The notes: generated by a model not told the origin, from the letters alone. A stretch of DNA of 64,000 bases from Flavobacterium jejuense (GCF_006491595.2 NZ_VEVQ02000002.1:186001-250000), one strand, 5' to 3'; shown: positions 1-10,559, counted from the stretch's first letter. A program made the numbers and translations.

Positions 1-797
1 TGAATGATTGCATCCATTTCGGCTAGAATTTTAGAATAAGTATCAATAGTGAATGCAGCAGTACCGTATTTCTTTTTAGCAAATTCCTCACCTAATCCTA
101 TTGGACTAATGGTATAACGTTTGTTTATTTTATCATTTTTAGCCAACTCTAATAAAGATGAAATAGGAATGTTTTTTTCTTTTGAAGATAGTTCTATTTG
201 TAAATTGATTCCTGAGCCCCAAGTTCTTTTTGTTATTGTACTTTTTAAAGTATCATTTTCTTCCTTGAGTAAAAGAAATTTATAGTTTAAAATTATGTTT
301 TTATTTTTACTGTTTGTTAAAAATAATTTACCATTTACTTTATTTATCGGATGATTTGAAGTTAAAAAAACTTTACTCTTATTATCAAAGTCTTCTATTT
401 TTTCTGGTTTCTCCGAATTTGAATCTGCATTTTTTAAATCGAATATATTTGTAGAATCTATAATTTCAAAATTTTCATCACTTATGTTTAGATTTAAAAA
501 GTAGTTTTTGCATAAATCAGATAAATTATGAATCTTTTTTTCAGTAGCTATTGTTTTAAAGGTATTTTCTAAATCCATGAGTAAAGCTTCTACATCATTT
601 TTTGTATTATCGATATCAACTTTTATAAGTTCATTTTCTTTACTAAATGCATCCAATTCTTTTATTCTTTCCTGAATATCTTCATTTAGTTGTTTGTTTT
701 CTCTTTTTAATTGTTCGTTAATTTTTTTCAATTCTTCACAGGATTGCGAATAACTGGATATAGAAACAAAAAGTAGGATTATGTAATAGATTTTCAT
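1..797 (-). CDS. Partial secreted coiled-coil hypothetical protein
   Basis: This open frame runs from an ATG at 797 off the left edge of the window, giving 265 residues without a stop. The first 18 or so residues are a hydrophobic signal peptide ending in SYSQS. Residues 20 to about 70 are rich in E, K, L and N with heptad-like spacing (CEELKKINEQLKREN), so a coiled coil is likely. The rest is a charged region with no motif I recognise. It is followed upstream by an SLC12-like transporter gene on the same strand, 68 bp away. I cannot assign a function. The reading frame, signal peptide and base use all fit a real exported or periplasmic protein, and only its C-terminus is missing. Confidence 0.75.
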   Translation of the reverse strand, partial: MKIYYIILLFVSISSYSQSCEELKKINEQLKRENKQLNEDIQERIKELDAFSKENELIKVDIDNTKNDVEALLMDLENTFKTIATEKKIHNLSDLCKNYFLNLNISDENFEIIDSTNIFDLKNADSNSEKPEKIEDFDNKSKVFLTSNHPINKVNGKLFLTNSKNKNIILNYKFLLLKEENDTLKSTITKRTWGSGINLQIELSSKEKNIPISSLLELAKNDKINKRYTISPIGLGEEFAKKKYGTAAFTIDTYSKILAEMDAII

Positions 798-865
798 AGT
801 GTAGAGAATACAATTTTTATAATAGTTTTTTAATACAGAGATATTCAAATAGGTTCCTTTTTGAA

Positions 866-3097
866 TTATTTAATCATTTTGTTTTTTAAAGTATTGACAA
901 ATAGTACATTTCCTATGGCATCATATTGATTAAATTGTTCAATCCCTTTTGTTTTAATACTACTTTCATGGAAACCAAGAATGGTTAAATCGGCCATTTT
1001 AGATTTCTTATTAATCAATTCCACTTTATCGATAGATTCATCAATAGGAATTACAATGATATTATTGGAAGAAATTGGTAAACGACCAGTAGAAGTTAAT
1101 TTTATTAAACCTGCTTTTTCAGTTTCAAGATTAGCTTTATCTACTGCTGCAAATATTTTTATTTCTGCTTTTTTCCAGTCGGGGTGCCCCAAAATGATAT
1201 AAGACAACAAAATCATTAAATTGGCATTTTCATAATCTTCTTTTTTAATCCAAACATGAATTTCGTTTCTGTAACCAAAATTTCTATCAGAACTAGCTAA
1301 AATACACAAATCATAATTTGCAGAAGCTATTAAGTTATAATTATCAACAACATCGGTAAGCCATTCGGTTGTCCCTTTTTTAAATTCAAACAGCATCATA
1401 TTGTTTTCATGACCAGAAATTCCTGGTTGTTGTATTGCTTGAACAATTGCACCCGTATTAGAAGGGTTTATGATAGTTTCTAGAAATACATTCGATTTTG
1501 TTGTGTTGGCCATTTCAATAAGCTTGTGTAATTTTTGATCGGCTTCTTGTTTGATAGCTTTAGAAAAATACCCTTTTTCAAAATGGATAAAAGTTCCAAA
1601 ACCATAGCGATAAGAAATCCATTTCATGATATCAAATGCTGCCAATCGCTCAAAACTATCCTTATTCAAACAAATTACGCCTGGTCTCCAGTAGTCATCC
1701 GAATTTTCTTTATCACTTTTTTGAAGAAATACTTGTAGATTTCTATTAAATTGATGGATAACACCCTGAAAGATATTGGCCATCCCTTTTTTACTTGAAT
1801 TGTTAAAAGTGATATAAAAGTAAATGGCTACCATTAGTAAAATTGAAGCAATAGCATAAACGGTATTTACTTTAAACATTAAATACACACATAAAATAGC
1901 TCCTAGAAGTGATAAATACCATTTCGATTTAAAAGAAGGTCGGTAAGATGGATCTGCTGCAAAGTGTTGCATGAATGAAATTAAGCACAAAGAACCGTAA
2001 GTGACCATAAAAAACATAGAAATCACCTCTGCAACTGCATTTACATCGCCCATTAAGACAAATACTAAGGCGATTACACTAGTTATTATAGTGGCATTTT
2101 TAGGTTCGTTGTTTTTTGCTGTTCCTTTAGAGATAAAAGTATTTACTTTTAGATTTGGTATTACATTATCAGCACCAATAGCTTGTAAAGTTCGTGGAGC
2201 AACCATAAAAGAACCTAAAGCAGAAGAAATAGTTGCAGCGGCAAGACCTAGTGGAATTATAGGTCCCCAAAGTGCAATTTTACTCATAATTAGCTGGTCT
2301 GAAATTAGATCAGAAGGAGAAGCTGAATAAGAAAGTTTCAAAGCAATAAACACATAAATAATCATACCAATTATGGTTGCAGCCAGTGTTCCCATTGGAA
2401 TGGATTTTTTTGGATCCTTTAAATCACCAGACAAACCTACTCCTGCTGTCATTCCAGTAAATGCGGGAAAAATAATAGCAAAAACAAAGAAAAAACCTTT
2501 TCCAGAATCGATATTTTGAAATAACAAAGAGCTATCAAAAGTGCTAGAATAATCAGTTGACCCTAAGAAAAACATTACCAAAGAGACAAATAATATTGCA
2601 ACAACAATATATAAGGCTTTCATTCCTAAATCGGCTCCTTTTGTAATCATTAGCCAAATTAATACTAATAAAGCAGGAATACTAAATATTCTATTGTCGG
2701 TAATTGTATAACCAAATTCTGCACTTATCCATGGTTTTATAGCTTCAAAGGATTCTGCGAATGCAATGACATAAAAGGCAACGCTGATTGCTTGCGAAAG
2801 ATAAAGTGCTAAACCTATTGAGGAACCTATATTTAAACCAAAAGAGCGAGAAATTATAAAGTATTCTCCACCACCTTCTACTTTTTGATTGGTTGCAATT
2901 TCAGCTAATGCCATTGCTGTAGGTATAGTAACCAAATGTCCAATTAAGATAATTAAAAGTGTTCCCATGAAACCTACTTCGCCCACAGCATAACCAAATC
3001 GTAGAAACATTACGGCTCCAAGAATGGTTGAAATGGCTGTTAAAAAAACAGGAAGCGTTCCAAAATTTGCTTTAATCGATTGTAATTTGTTTTCCAT
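866..3097 (-). CDS. SLC12-like (cation-chloride cotransporter family) APC-superfamily permease
   Basis: The 743-residue protein begins with about twelve hydrophobic segments over residues 12-440. The opening region ([22 protein letters not shown]) has the glycine-rich unwound first helix of amino acid-polyamine-cation transporters. A long hydrophilic C-terminal domain of about 290 residues follows. That layout, together with the [16 protein letters not shown] stretch, is typical of prokaryotic relatives of Na-K-Cl cotransporters rather than plain amino acid permeases, which lack the large tail. It should sit in the inner membrane. The ion or amino acid specificity cannot be read from the sequence. 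The gene is divergent from the comM gene and shares its intergenic region. The family call is firm, the substrate open. Confidence 0.85.
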   Translation of the reverse strand: MENKLQSIKANFGTLPVFLTAISTILGAVMFLRFGYAVGEVGFMGTLLIILIGHLVTIPTAMALAEIATNQKVEGGGEYFIISRSFGLNIGSSIGLALYLSQAISVAFYVIAFAESFEAIKPWISAEFGYTITDNRIFSIPALLVLIWLMITKGADLGMKALYIVVAILFVSLVMFFLGSTDYSSTFDSSLLFQNIDSGKGFFFVFAIIFPAFTGMTAGVGLSGDLKDPKKSIPMGTLAATIIGMIIYVFIALKLSYSASPSDLISDQLIMSKIALWGPIIPLGLAAATISSALGSFMVAPRTLQAIGADNVIPNLKVNTFISKGTAKNNEPKNATIITSVIALVFVLMGDVNAVAEVISMFFMVTYGSLCLISFMQHFAADPSYRPSFKSKWYLSLLGAILCVYLMFKVNTVYAIASILLMVAIYFYITFNNSSKKGMANIFQGVIHQFNRNLQVFLQKSDKENSDDYWRPGVICLNKDSFERLAAFDIMKWISYRYGFGTFIHFEKGYFSKAIKQEADQKLHKLIEMANTTKSNVFLETIINPSNTGAIVQAIQQPGISGHENNMMLFEFKKGTTEWLTDVVDNYNLIASANYDLCILASSDRNFGYRNEIHVWIKKEDYENANLMILLSYIILGHPDWKKAEIKIFAAVDKANLETEKAGLIKLTSTGRLPISSNNIIVIPIDESIDKVELINKKSKMADLTILGFHESSIKTKGIEQFNQYDAIGNVLFVNTLKNKMIK

Positions 3098-3211
3098 GTA
3101 TCAATAAATGTCATGCAATTTAAAAACAAAAGACTTAAAAAGGAAGGTTTTATCTATTTCTTTTGGTTTAGCAATATTTGGAATAAAACGAATTCAAATC
3201 AAAAACTTTTC

Positions 3212-3219
3212 TATATTTG
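3212..3219 (+). promoter_or_regulatory. Candidate promoter -7 box (TATATTTG) for comM
   Basis: TATATTTG matches the Bacteroidota -7 consensus TAnnTTTG and lies 35 bp before the ATG at 3254. No clear TTG -33 element is present at the normal spacing. Its place supports the start at 3254, because a start at 3113 would put the promoter inside the gene. Confidence 0.45.
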
Positions 3220-3253
3220 TATTTATATAAGCCAATTTTTAAAAGTACAAGCC

Positions 3254-4789
3254 ATGTTAGTAAAAGTATTCGGAAGTGCCGTTTTCGGTGTGGAAGCGAC
3301 CACCATTACCGTAGAAGTAAATATTGATAAAGGAATCGGCTACCACTTGGTAGGATTACCAGATTCTGCGATAAAAGAAAGTAGTTATCGCATTGCTGCA
3401 GCGCTCAAAAACAACAATTATAGTCTTCCAGGAAAAAAGATAACCATAAATATGGCTCCTGCCGATTTGCGGAAGGAAGGTTCTGCCTACGATTTAACCC
3501 TTGCTGTTGGTATTCTTGCAGCATCTTCCCAAATAAAAACCGACAAAATCACAGAGTACATCATCATGGGTGAATTATCACTTGATGGTGGTTTGCAACC
3601 TATAAAAGGAGCTTTGTCTATTGCTATAAAAGCGAAAGAAGAAGGTTTTAAAGGGGTTATTTTACCCATTCAAAATGTAAAAGAAGCTGCTGTTGTAGAT
3701 GGAATCGATGTGTATGGTGTTGAAAATGTGTTACAAGTCATAGATTTTTTTGATGGAAAAGAAGGCTTAGAGCCAACAGTTATTGATTGCCAAGAAGAGT
3801 TCAATAAAAATTTAGATTTTCCAGAATTTGATTTTTCCGATGTAAAAGGGCAGGAGAGTATTAAACGGTGTATGGAAATTGCAGCTGCTGGTGGTCACAA
3901 TATTATTTTAATTGGGCCACCTGGTTCAGGAAAAACGATGTTAGCGAAACGTTTGCCCAGTATTTTACCACCCATGACGATGCAAGAAGCTTTGGAAACT
4001 ACTAAAATTCATTCTGTTGCTGGAAAAGTGAAGGAAACGGGTTTGTTAACGCAAAGGCCCTTCAGATCACCCCATCACTCTGCTAGTTCGGTTTCATTAG
4101 TTGGAGGTGGTAGTTATCCACAACCAGGCGAAATATCTTTAGCACATAATGGTGTTTTATTTTTAGATGAATTACCTGAATTTAAACGAGAAGTTCTAGA
4201 AGTCATGCGTCAACCGTTAGAAGATAGAGAAGTGACTATTTCGAGAGCTAAGTTTACCATTACTTATCCATCCTCTTTTATGCTGGTTGCGAGTATGAAT
4301 CCAAGTCCAGGTGGCTATTTTAATGATCCTAATGCTCCAGTTTCTAGTTCGCCAATGGAAATGCAACGTTATTTGAGTAAAATTTCTGGACCATTGTTAG
4401 ATCGTATTGATATTCATATTGAAGTAACACCTGTTCCTTTTGAAAAATTATCTGATACTAGAAAAGCAGAAAGTAGTTCAGAAATACGAAAAAGAGTCAA
4501 CCATGCTAGGCAAATTCAATCCAATCGTTTTAATGAATTTAAGAACATTCATTATAATGCACAGTTGAGTAGTAAATTAATACGTGAATATTGTGTTTTA
4601 GACGAACAATCACTACAATTATTAAAAACTGCAATGGAGCGTTTAAATTTATCCGCTAGAGCGTATGATAGAATTTTAAAAGTTTCTAGAACAATTGCCG
4701 ATTTAGAAGCCTCTAAAGATATTCAGTCATATCATATTGCTGAAGCTATACAGTATAGAAGTTTAGACAGAGAAGGTTGGTTGGGATAA
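3254..4789 (+). CDS. comM: YifB/ComM family Mg-chelatase-like AAA+ ATPase
   Basis: The protein has an N-terminal Lon-protease-like (ChlI) fold from residue 1 ([15 protein letters not shown]), an AAA+ core with Walker A GPPGSGKT at residues 221-228 and Walker [10 protein letters not shown], and a C-terminal Mg-chelatase domain ending in YRSLDREGW. In Gram-negative bacteria ComM acts as a helicase promoting branch migration of incoming DNA during natural transformation, and this protein probably works in the cytoplasm on recombination intermediates. The frame is open back to 3113, but those 47 residues are unlike the family. The ATG at 3254 gives 511 residues, close to the usual length, and lies just after a TAnnTTTG box. 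The gene is monocistronic, divergent from the transporter. Confidence 0.93.
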   Translation: MLVKVFGSAVFGVEATTITVEVNIDKGIGYHLVGLPDSAIKESSYRIAAALKNNNYSLPGKKITINMAPADLRKEGSAYDLTLAVGILAASSQIKTDKITEYIIMGELSLDGGLQPIKGALSIAIKAKEEGFKGVILPIQNVKEAAVVDGIDVYGVENVLQVIDFFDGKEGLEPTVIDCQEEFNKNLDFPEFDFSDVKGQESIKRCMEIAAAGGHNIILIGPPGSGKTMLAKRLPSILPPMTMQEALETTKIHSVAGKVKETGLLTQRPFRSPHHSASSVSLVGGGSYPQPGEISLAHNGVLFLDELPEFKREVLEVMRQPLEDREVTISRAKFTITYPSSFMLVASMNPSPGGYFNDPNAPVSSSPMEMQRYLSKISGPLLDRIDIHIEVTPVPFEKLSDTRKAESSSEIRKRVNHARQIQSNRFNEFKNIHYNAQLSSKLIREYCVLDEQSLQLLKTAMERLNLSARAYDRILKVSRTIADLEASKDIQSYHIAEAIQYRSLDREGWLG

Positions 4790-4830
4790 TAAAAACCCAA
4801 TCCTTTCTTTGAAATATATGATAAGTAGTT

Positions 4831-5079
4831 TTAAGCGGTTTGACGTTGATGTCTTCTGTGGTAAAAATCCATTACAGTTACATTTACATCTTTTAATTCT
4901 GGTGTTAAGATACTTTTTACACCTTTATAATTGTTGGTTAATTCTAGACCGCAGCATTTACATTGGTATTCTTTGATGTGGTTAGTTATGTCTTTGGTTG
5001 TTACTAGTTTATGACCAAACACTTTGCACTTTATTTTTTTAGTAAAAAAACTGCCTTGTAGTAGTATATTCATAATCAA
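4831..5079 (-). CDS. Small hypothetical protein with CxxC zinc-ribbon-like motif
   Basis: This 82-residue protein contains a Cys at the start of a KCKVFGHK segment and a later CKCCGLELT, the spacing of a small zinc ribbon. It ends in a basic histidine-rich tail (FYHRRHQRQTA). I do not recognise a named family with certainty. Prophage-type small zinc proteins of the CKxFGHK kind are the nearest comparison. A second ATG two codons in (5073) is an equally good start. The gene converges with comM. Function is unknown, perhaps nucleic acid or protein binding. Confidence 0.6.
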   Translation of the reverse strand: MIMNILLQGSFFTKKIKCKVFGHKLVTTKDITNHIKEYQCKCCGLELTNNYKGVKSILTPELKDVNVTVMDFYHRRHQRQTA

Positions 5080-5271
5080 TAGTTTAGTTTGTTTTGCTAA
5101 ATTACTAAAAAAATCGACAAAAGCAACAAAAAACCGATAAAATGTAATTTGATTTATGGAATTAAAAAAAAACTGTTAAATTTAAGTTGTAAAAACGTTA
5201 GATAACCATTAAGTGGTGGTGTTTTATGATTAAAAAAAATATAAATATCTTTTCAAAATAAATGGAAGAAA

Positions 5272-5712
5272 TTAGTCAATATCTATTATTTTTTTGTGTT
5301 TGGACCAATATGGTGTTCCATAACTACAAAATATTTCTTCACCTTGTTTTATTTTTTTGGTTGCTATGATACATATTTTTTTGTTTTCATCTAATGAAAT
5401 GATAGCATTATTCTTAAATTTAGTAGTAGCAATTCCTTTAGCATCATTGGCATATTTTGCAAAGCAATCGGTATGCATACTGTCTAGAATACCTCCTTCA
5501 ACTCTGTTGATAAAATACTGGTCTTGGTTAGCGGCTTTTCGTTTTTCAATTTCTGAATCGGTAAGTATTTCTCCATCAAAATACGAAATAATCTCATCTT
5601 TATAGATAGTAATAGCTGTGAACAAACCATTGCCTGCGTTAGGTAATTGAGAAGTTTGTACATATAAATAATCAGATTCAAGTACTTCTATGGTATTGTC
5701 TTTATTTGACAT
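5272..5712 (-). CDS. Small SET-domain protein (putative lysine methyltransferase)
   Basis: The 146 residues are almost entirely a minimal SET domain. An AGNGLF motif at 26-31 matches the first SET motif. A CFAKYANDA segment at 83-91 supplies the conserved asparagine of the NHS-type cofactor loop, although here it reads NDA. EEIFCSYGTPYW at 125-136 gives the catalytic tyrosine (Y131) of the second motif. Such proteins transfer methyl groups from S-adenosylmethionine to lysine side chains, but the target in bacteria is usually unknown. There are no pre-SET or post-SET cysteine clusters. The gene sits 14 bp downstream of a membrane-protein gene on the same strand and may be cotranscribed. The domain call is strong, activity inferred. 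Confidence 0.82.
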   Translation of the reverse strand: MSNKDNTIEVLESDYLYVQTSQLPNAGNGLFTAITIYKDEIISYFDGEILTDSEIEKRKAANQDQYFINRVEGGILDSMHTDCFAKYANDAKGIATTKFKNNAIISLDENKKICIIATKKIKQGEEIFCSYGTPYWSKHKKIIDID

Positions 5713-5726
5713 GCTTAATTTTGGTA

Positions 5727-6356
5727 TTATTTTTTACTTAGTTTTTTGCTCCAGTAGATAATGTAAATGGTTCCAATAAAAGAAGGTAAAAGCCAACTAA
5801 TTATATTTCCTAATCCTAAACCAGCTACAATAAATGCAGTTATTGAAGCGATAAGCGCACCTACCATTTTTCCAACATGGTTTTGCAACCATTTACTTTT
5901 ATTGGTGCTTCTAAAAAACTGAAAATCTTTAAGAGTCATAAACAAGCCAAAACTACCAAAAAACACGTATAAAACACTATTATTTAAAGAATTTATCAAC
6001 CCATAGAACCCTAATAGAAGCATGAGGATTGAAAAAAAAAGCATACTTCCAGATAATAGAAGGTCAATGGAATCAACTTTTACTTTTGATTTGAAAGTTA
6101 AGGCTCTGTTTCCTGCTAAAACCAAATAAATTGTAAATAAACCAATTAGAAATAAAAATAAATTTTCATGATTAGGCATCCAAGCTATTACTAACGAAAT
6201 TAGACAACTTCCTAGCATACTTATAGAAAAGAGTTTACCCATTTTTTTATGAGGTTTACTTCCTTTTTTTAATAAAATACTTCCTAAGCCTGAAATTAGG
6301 CCTATTCCTCCTAAAAAAGCATGAATACAAATCGCTATTGTAATTACTTGTTCCAT
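5727..6356 (-). CDS. DUF2306-like multi-pass membrane protein
   Basis: The 209-residue protein has six to seven hydrophobic segments. It carries the pattern GLISGLGSILLKKGSKPHKKMGKLFSISML near the N-terminus (residues about 18-47), with a Lys-Gly followed by a His and GK. That resembles the predicted membrane proteins of the DUF2306 group. No catalytic motif is visible and no function is established for the group. It lies directly upstream of the SET-domain gene. Membrane location is safe and the family assignment moderate. Confidence 0.7.
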   Translation of the reverse strand: MEQVITIAICIHAFLGGIGLISGLGSILLKKGSKPHKKMGKLFSISMLGSCLISLVIAWMPNHENLFLFLIGLFTIYLVLAGNRALTFKSKVKVDSIDLLLSGSMLFFSILMLLLGFYGLINSLNNSVLYVFFGSFGLFMTLKDFQFFRSTNKSKWLQNHVGKMVGALIASITAFIVAGLGLGNIISWLLPSFIGTIYIIYWSKKLSKK

Positions 6357-6450
6357 ATTATTTGTTTTTAATAAGATAAAACTAAATAAAAAGTGAGGAT
6401 TAGTTTTTTTTATGTTACCGAAGTGTACTTTTTTTAGGATGAATTGTTGC

Positions 6451-7485
6451 TTAAATATCCTTTTTTAAGATTTTATAAATGGTATCTGTTATCTCATGAA
6501 CATTTCCGTTTTTTTGATTGGTTAAAATAACTATTGTAATTCCATCTTGATTGAACCTACTAACAAGGCATTCATAATTTCCTGATGAACCATGATGAGC
6601 GTGCTTTATTATGGTATTATTTTTCCAAGTGCAACTTCCTAAAGGAGATTGAATGTTATCACCCGTTATCACTGTTTCAGAAAGTGTTTTAATAGACTCT
6701 TTATTTATGATTTTATAAGTATCTAATTGTTCAAACCAGCTTGCTATATCTCTTGCAGTGGTTGTTAGTATTATATTTTTGATGGCTATTTTATAATTGT
6801 CTTCTTTAAAGTGGGTATCAAAGGGAATAGCCATTTTATTTTTGTCTATAAAAGGATATTGTTCTTTTAAAATTATATTTTTTAAGTGAAAAGGAATACA
6901 GATATGTTTTTGTAAATATTCTTCAAACTTCATATTTGAAACATTTTCAATTATTTTTATTAATAAAATAGGATTGTTATTCGAATATAGATAATTAGTT
7001 CCTGGTTCAAATTGCAGCGTGTCTAATGCTTGTAAGTCTTTAAAAACATCTTCAAAAGTTACATTATTTCCTTTACTAAAATATTGATTCCAATTGATTA
7101 ATGGTAATCCACTTGAATATTGTAGCAGGTTTTTTAGGGTTACTTTTTCTGACCATTGTGGTAAATCTGGAATGTATTTGGATACTTTATCATCTAAATG
7201 AATAAGTTTATTCTGTTCTAATTGCATAATAGAAACCGCAGGAAATTCTTTATATACGGATCCAATATTAAACTTATACTCTTTACTTAGTTTTGTGTTT
7301 TTTGATCCATCAGTATAACCAAATGATTTTTCATAAAGGGTTTTACCATTTTGAATGATTAGTACATTTCCATTGAGTTTTTCTTCCTTATGGAGCGTAT
7401 TTAGATAAGTATCGATTGTGTCTTTATTTTGGTTTTGGTAACTCAAAAAAGAAATAAGTAGATTTAGTAAGTAGATTTTAATCAT
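6451..7485 (-). CDS. Serine hydrolase of the class C beta-lactamase/penicillin-binding family
   Basis: The 344-residue protein has an N-terminal signal-like hydrophobic stretch and the three motifs of the fold: SxxK as SVYK at residues 76-79 (nucleophile S76), YSN at 167-169, and an HHGSSG triad near residue 298 in the place of KTG. FNIGSVYKEF is the expected context of the nucleophile. Such proteins in Flavobacteria are mostly periplasmic or membrane-bound esterases, D-amino-acid peptidases or of unknown substrate, and few are resistance enzymes. Nothing here points to beta-lactam resistance. Neighbouring genes are unrelated and gaps exceed 100 bp, so it is probably its own transcript. Confidence 0.88.
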   Translation of the reverse strand: MIKIYLLNLLISFLSYQNQNKDTIDTYLNTLHKEEKLNGNVLIIQNGKTLYEKSFGYTDGSKNTKLSKEYKFNIGSVYKEFPAVSIMQLEQNKLIHLDDKVSKYIPDLPQWSEKVTLKNLLQYSSGLPLINWNQYFSKGNNVTFEDVFKDLQALDTLQFEPGTNYLYSNNNPILLIKIIENVSNMKFEEYLQKHICIPFHLKNIILKEQYPFIDKNKMAIPFDTHFKEDNYKIAIKNIILTTTARDIASWFEQLDTYKIINKESIKTLSETVITGDNIQSPLGSCTWKNNTIIKHAHHGSSGNYECLVSRFNQDGITIVILTNQKNGNVHEITDTIYKILKKDI

Positions 7486-7614
7486 GATTTTTTAAATTTT
7501 GATTGAATTAAAGTGATGATTATCTATTAGATGACGCTATTTTTATCTCTTTGTTACAAAAAATAGAATTAAAGCGATAGCTTGTAATTGGTTTAATTAC
7601 TAGAAGATTGATTC

Positions 7615-8688
7615 TCATTTGCTTTCTTTTTCTCTAATTTTATCAATATATTCTTTTTCTAACTGGGTAAGTATAATGTCTTCCATTTTTAAATTAGGAT
7701 TAGGTACATACCAGCCAAATTGTGAAAAATACGCTTTGAGATCAGATGCGTTAAATTCGTATCCATATTGTGCATATATGGTATTTCTTAATAAGCGTAA
7801 TTCTTCTTTAGAGTAATTGGCTTCTAACCCCATTTTACCTATACTAATGACTTTTCCTTGTCTAATTTTTTCATAATAAACAGGATATGCAATAAAGGAA
7901 AGCTTATTTATAATGCCAAATTCAATATTTTTTGTAGGTTGAAAGTTGGTGCATTTAATTTGAAGGTAGCCATTTAAGATGCGTATCATTCTACAAAAAT
8001 CTTTGTCAATATAATCGAATTTTTCATGAGTTACTTTTCCAGTTCCAATGATAGACCAATCCGCTTTTTGTCCAAAAATATCATTCACATAGAAATAAGT
8101 ATTGGTTCCCATATCAATAGTAACCGTTAAATCATTTATTTTTCCTCCAGCCCATTTGGAACCAGTAGTTAATATGTAATTATAGAATTCATCCATAGAA
8201 ACATTACTACTTGAAGGAAAGTTATAACTGTGATTGATTTGATTTAATCCAGGTTTAAAAGTAATTTCAAAAAGAAAGACAAAGATTCCCATTTCAGACT
8301 GACTGAATTGTATTTCGTTTTGGTTTTTTAGCTCACAATCTTCACATTCTGCCACTTTTAGTTGATAAGGTAGTATTCTATCGTTTTGAAAAATAGTAAA
8401 ATCATTGATTTGGTTGCGATTACTTTGTTCATCAGAAACATCTCCTGTAGCTGTTGGAGCTTGAAAGCCAACTAGTAGTTTTCGTTCTCTATTTTCAGGA
8501 TTATTGAAGGTAAATTGGATATTTACATAAGCAATGCCATCCTTTACTATAAAAGAAAGGATTTCTTTATCTAATGCTATTTTCGTTTCTTTGGTGGGGT
8601 AAATAACACCTCCATGGGTTAAATAGGAACCGTCATTTGCGTAAGAGAGATTAAAAAGTAGGATTAGTAGGAATAATAATTTTTTCAT
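7615..8688 (-). CDS. Exported YARHG-domain protein
   Basis: A signal peptide (MKKLLFLLILLFNLSYAND) precedes about 260 residues of beta-rich sequence containing a CEDC pair. The C-terminal 70 residues fit the YARHG domain: LRNTIYAQYGYEF, then YFSQFGWY and a short helical tail. YARHG domains are found outside the cytoplasm, often beside peptidase or cell-wall modules, but have no proven role. The rest of the protein resembles exported flavobacterial proteins with beta-sandwich folds. The gene starts 28 bp downstream of the MscS-type channel gene and may share its transcript. Confidence 0.8.
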   Translation of the reverse strand: MKKLLFLLILLFNLSYANDGSYLTHGGVIYPTKETKIALDKEILSFIVKDGIAYVNIQFTFNNPENRERKLLVGFQAPTATGDVSDEQSNRNQINDFTIFQNDRILPYQLKVAECEDCELKNQNEIQFSQSEMGIFVFLFEITFKPGLNQINHSYNFPSSSNVSMDEFYNYILTTGSKWAGGKINDLTVTIDMGTNTYFYVNDIFGQKADWSIIGTGKVTHEKFDYIDKDFCRMIRILNGYLQIKCTNFQPTKNIEFGIINKLSFIAYPVYYEKIRQGKVISIGKMGLEANYSKEELRLLRNTIYAQYGYEFNASDLKAYFSQFGWYVPNPNLKMEDIILTQLEKEYIDKIREKESK

Positions 8689-8715
8689 TTTATTCTAATT
8701 ATGATTTCTTAAATC

Positions 8716-9639
8716 TTATTCAGCATTCTTCGTCTCATTTTTTTCATTGTGTAGTTGTACAGTAGGAATTTTCACAATTTCAAAAGTTGCTGAAGCTAAG
8801 ATAACCTTTCCATTAGTAGCTTGAATTAGTTTGCCAATTTCTTCGTTTAGGATGTGTTTTGTATGTCTTCTTTTTTTGTAATCTACAATGTATCTTAAGT
8901 TGAATTGTATCCAATTATCTGTCATAGTGATGGCAAGAGTAGGATCTACTTGGGCATCTTCTATGTAATATTTGGTAACTACCTCTTTCCAATCGGCAAT
9001 CGATTCTTGTACGTAATTCGCTAGGTGTTTTTGGGCTACAGAAATTACTATGGATTTAGCTAATTCCATATCGGAACCATAACGAATGGGTAAATTGAAT
9101 TCATCCCAAACAAAAGGAAAATCTTGCGAATAATTGTAAACAGGACCTTTAAAAACGAAGGCATTGCTTAATTTTACAATTCGACCACTATAATTATCAC
9201 TAGAAACCCATTCGCCTATTTCCATCATAGTAGTGTAAATGCTATCAATATCAATTACATCTCCTTTTATTCCATTGATTTCTATTCGATCTCCTGGTTG
9301 GTACACTTTGACAAAAAAGATATAAAACGAACCCGCAATGCTTAGTATTAATTCCTGAAGGGTTATGGTGATTCCTGCGGTGAGTAAACCAATAGCTAAA
9401 CCGAAATCTTTTATACTTCCCGTGAAATAAGTGATAGTGACAAGCACTACAATGATATAGCCTATTATTTCAACTCCTTTTTGGGTTTTATACTTGGTGG
9501 CATTGTCAGGAAGATGTCTTTTTAAAGCTCTTCTAATCCAACCAATCAACAAAAATAGGAGTACTATCCACATCAAATAGATTAGAATATTTGTTGTAAT
9601 TGGATGTTCTGTAAACCAAAGCTGTATTTCTGTTAGCAC
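8716..9639 (-). CDS. MscS-family small-conductance mechanosensitive channel
   Basis: The 307 residues contain three or four membrane segments (about 17-37, 57-77 and 80-110). The pore-lining helix region is rich in small residues (LAIGLLTAGITITLQELILSIAGSFYI). The beta domain follows with PGDRIEINGIKGDVIDI, the signature of MscS channels, then the cytoplasmic alpha/beta domain. These channels open when membrane tension rises and release solutes in hypo-osmotic shock. Length matches the minimal E. coli MscS. The YARHG gene lies directly downstream. Confidence 0.92.
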   Translation of the reverse strand: MLTEIQLWFTEHPITTNILIYLMWIVLLFLLIGWIRRALKRHLPDNATKYKTQKGVEIIGYIIVVLVTITYFTGSIKDFGLAIGLLTAGITITLQELILSIAGSFYIFFVKVYQPGDRIEINGIKGDVIDIDSIYTTMMEIGEWVSSDNYSGRIVKLSNAFVFKGPVYNYSQDFPFVWDEFNLPIRYGSDMELAKSIVISVAQKHLANYVQESIADWKEVVTKYYIEDAQVDPTLAITMTDNWIQFNLRYIVDYKKRRHTKHILNEEIGKLIQATNGKVILASATFEIVKIPTVQLHNEKNETKNAE

Positions 9640-9725
9640 TTTCTTTTTAGTATTAATAAAAGTTGTCTAAAGATACGGAAGTCTTTTGAAAAAGAAAGAA
9701 AACGAATTTGTAGATTGATTCTTAT

Positions 9726-9760
9726 TTCAGTTAAAAGTACTTTTTTACTTTTATACTGAA
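9726..9760. other. Inverted repeat next to a T tract
   Basis: A 14-bp arm (9726-9739) pairs with 9746-9760 apart from one bulged base, around a six-base loop. It is followed on the plus strand by a run of nine T. It lies in the 224-bp gap downstream of the minus-strand M50 gene. It may terminate that transcript, but the T tract is on the other strand, so the role is uncertain. Confidence 0.3.
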
Positions 9761-9863
9761 TTTTTTTTTAATTAATGATGGGAAATATAGAACAAAAGCT
9801 ATTGTTGAGATAGTTGTAAAGTATTGTTATGCTAGTCATTTTTGATTGGGTTTCTTTCTTCTT

Positions 9864-10559
9864 TTAATTATACCTTCTTTCTTGATGCTTATAAATATAA
9901 CGCAATACTATAAACAAAATAAAGAGCGCAATCAGTATCCAAATAACACCAATTACTAAACTTGGAATACCTGTTAAATCAGCAATACTATCAGCATCAC
10001 TTCCTATATTGGTTCTGTCTATTATATCCTCTTTGATGTCTACTATTACGTACAAACAGGAAGTAATGCCTATGAATTTCAACCACAAATCGTGAAATAT
10101 TGGACTAAAGTATTTCACAGATACCAACATAAATAGTCCTAATCCAGCAGTCATAAGCGTTCCAAATACTTCTCCAGATTGTAAGACAAAGTAGGAGAGT
10201 CCTAATAAAACAATTCCAATAACCAAAGTAATGTATTTGTCTTTTATGGTTTTAACTGCCGCTATTAAGATTAACGAACCCCATACAAGACTTCCTAAAT
10301 AACCTGCACTGGCTGTCATAAAACTTCCCCAAAAACTAGGTTCCATTGTGTATTGACAATAGCCACCAATTTGGGAATCAATTTGTATTTGAATAATACT
10401 ACCTCCAAAAGCGAGAGCCATAAGTCCGTGACTCATTTCATGTAGCATCACCACAAATAATTTAATAGGATAAATGAATAGGGTGTTCCAAAAAGCAAAG
10501 GCTAGTAGTAGCATTATTGCTAGATATAGTATTTGAAATTTACCATTTGTACTATTCAT
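9864..10559 (-). CDS. M50-type membrane metallopeptidase
   Basis: The 231-residue protein has about six membrane helices. The zinc motif HEMSHG sits at residues 40-45 in a predicted transmembrane helix, giving H40, E41 and H44, as in site-2-protease relatives of the M50B-like kind. A third ligand (usually an Asp in a downstream helix) is not obvious by eye. DIKEDII near residue 175 is a candidate. It may cut membrane-anchored substrates, but no partner such as an anti-sigma factor is nearby. The gene stands alone between gaps of 220 and 110 bp. Confidence 0.8.
   Translation of the reverse strand: MNSTNGKFQILYLAIMLLLAFAFWNTLFIYPIKLFVVMLHEMSHGLMALAFGGSIIQIQIDSQIGGYCQYTMEPSFWGSFMTASAGYLGSLVWGSLILIAAVKTIKDKYITLVIGIVLLGLSYFVLQSGEVFGTLMTAGLGLFMLVSVKYFSPIFHDLWLKFIGITSCLYVIVDIKEDIIDRTNIGSDADSIADLTGIPSLVIGVIWILIALFILFIVLRYIYKHQERRYN

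Noticed and set aside
3113..3253. N-terminal extension of the comM frame
   Set aside because: It is unlike the family, and a TAnnTTTG box lies inside it; the ATG at 3254 gives the usual length.
6451..7485. Antibiotic-resistance beta-lactamase
   Set aside because: The motifs show only the general serine hydrolase fold, with no typical class-specific context.
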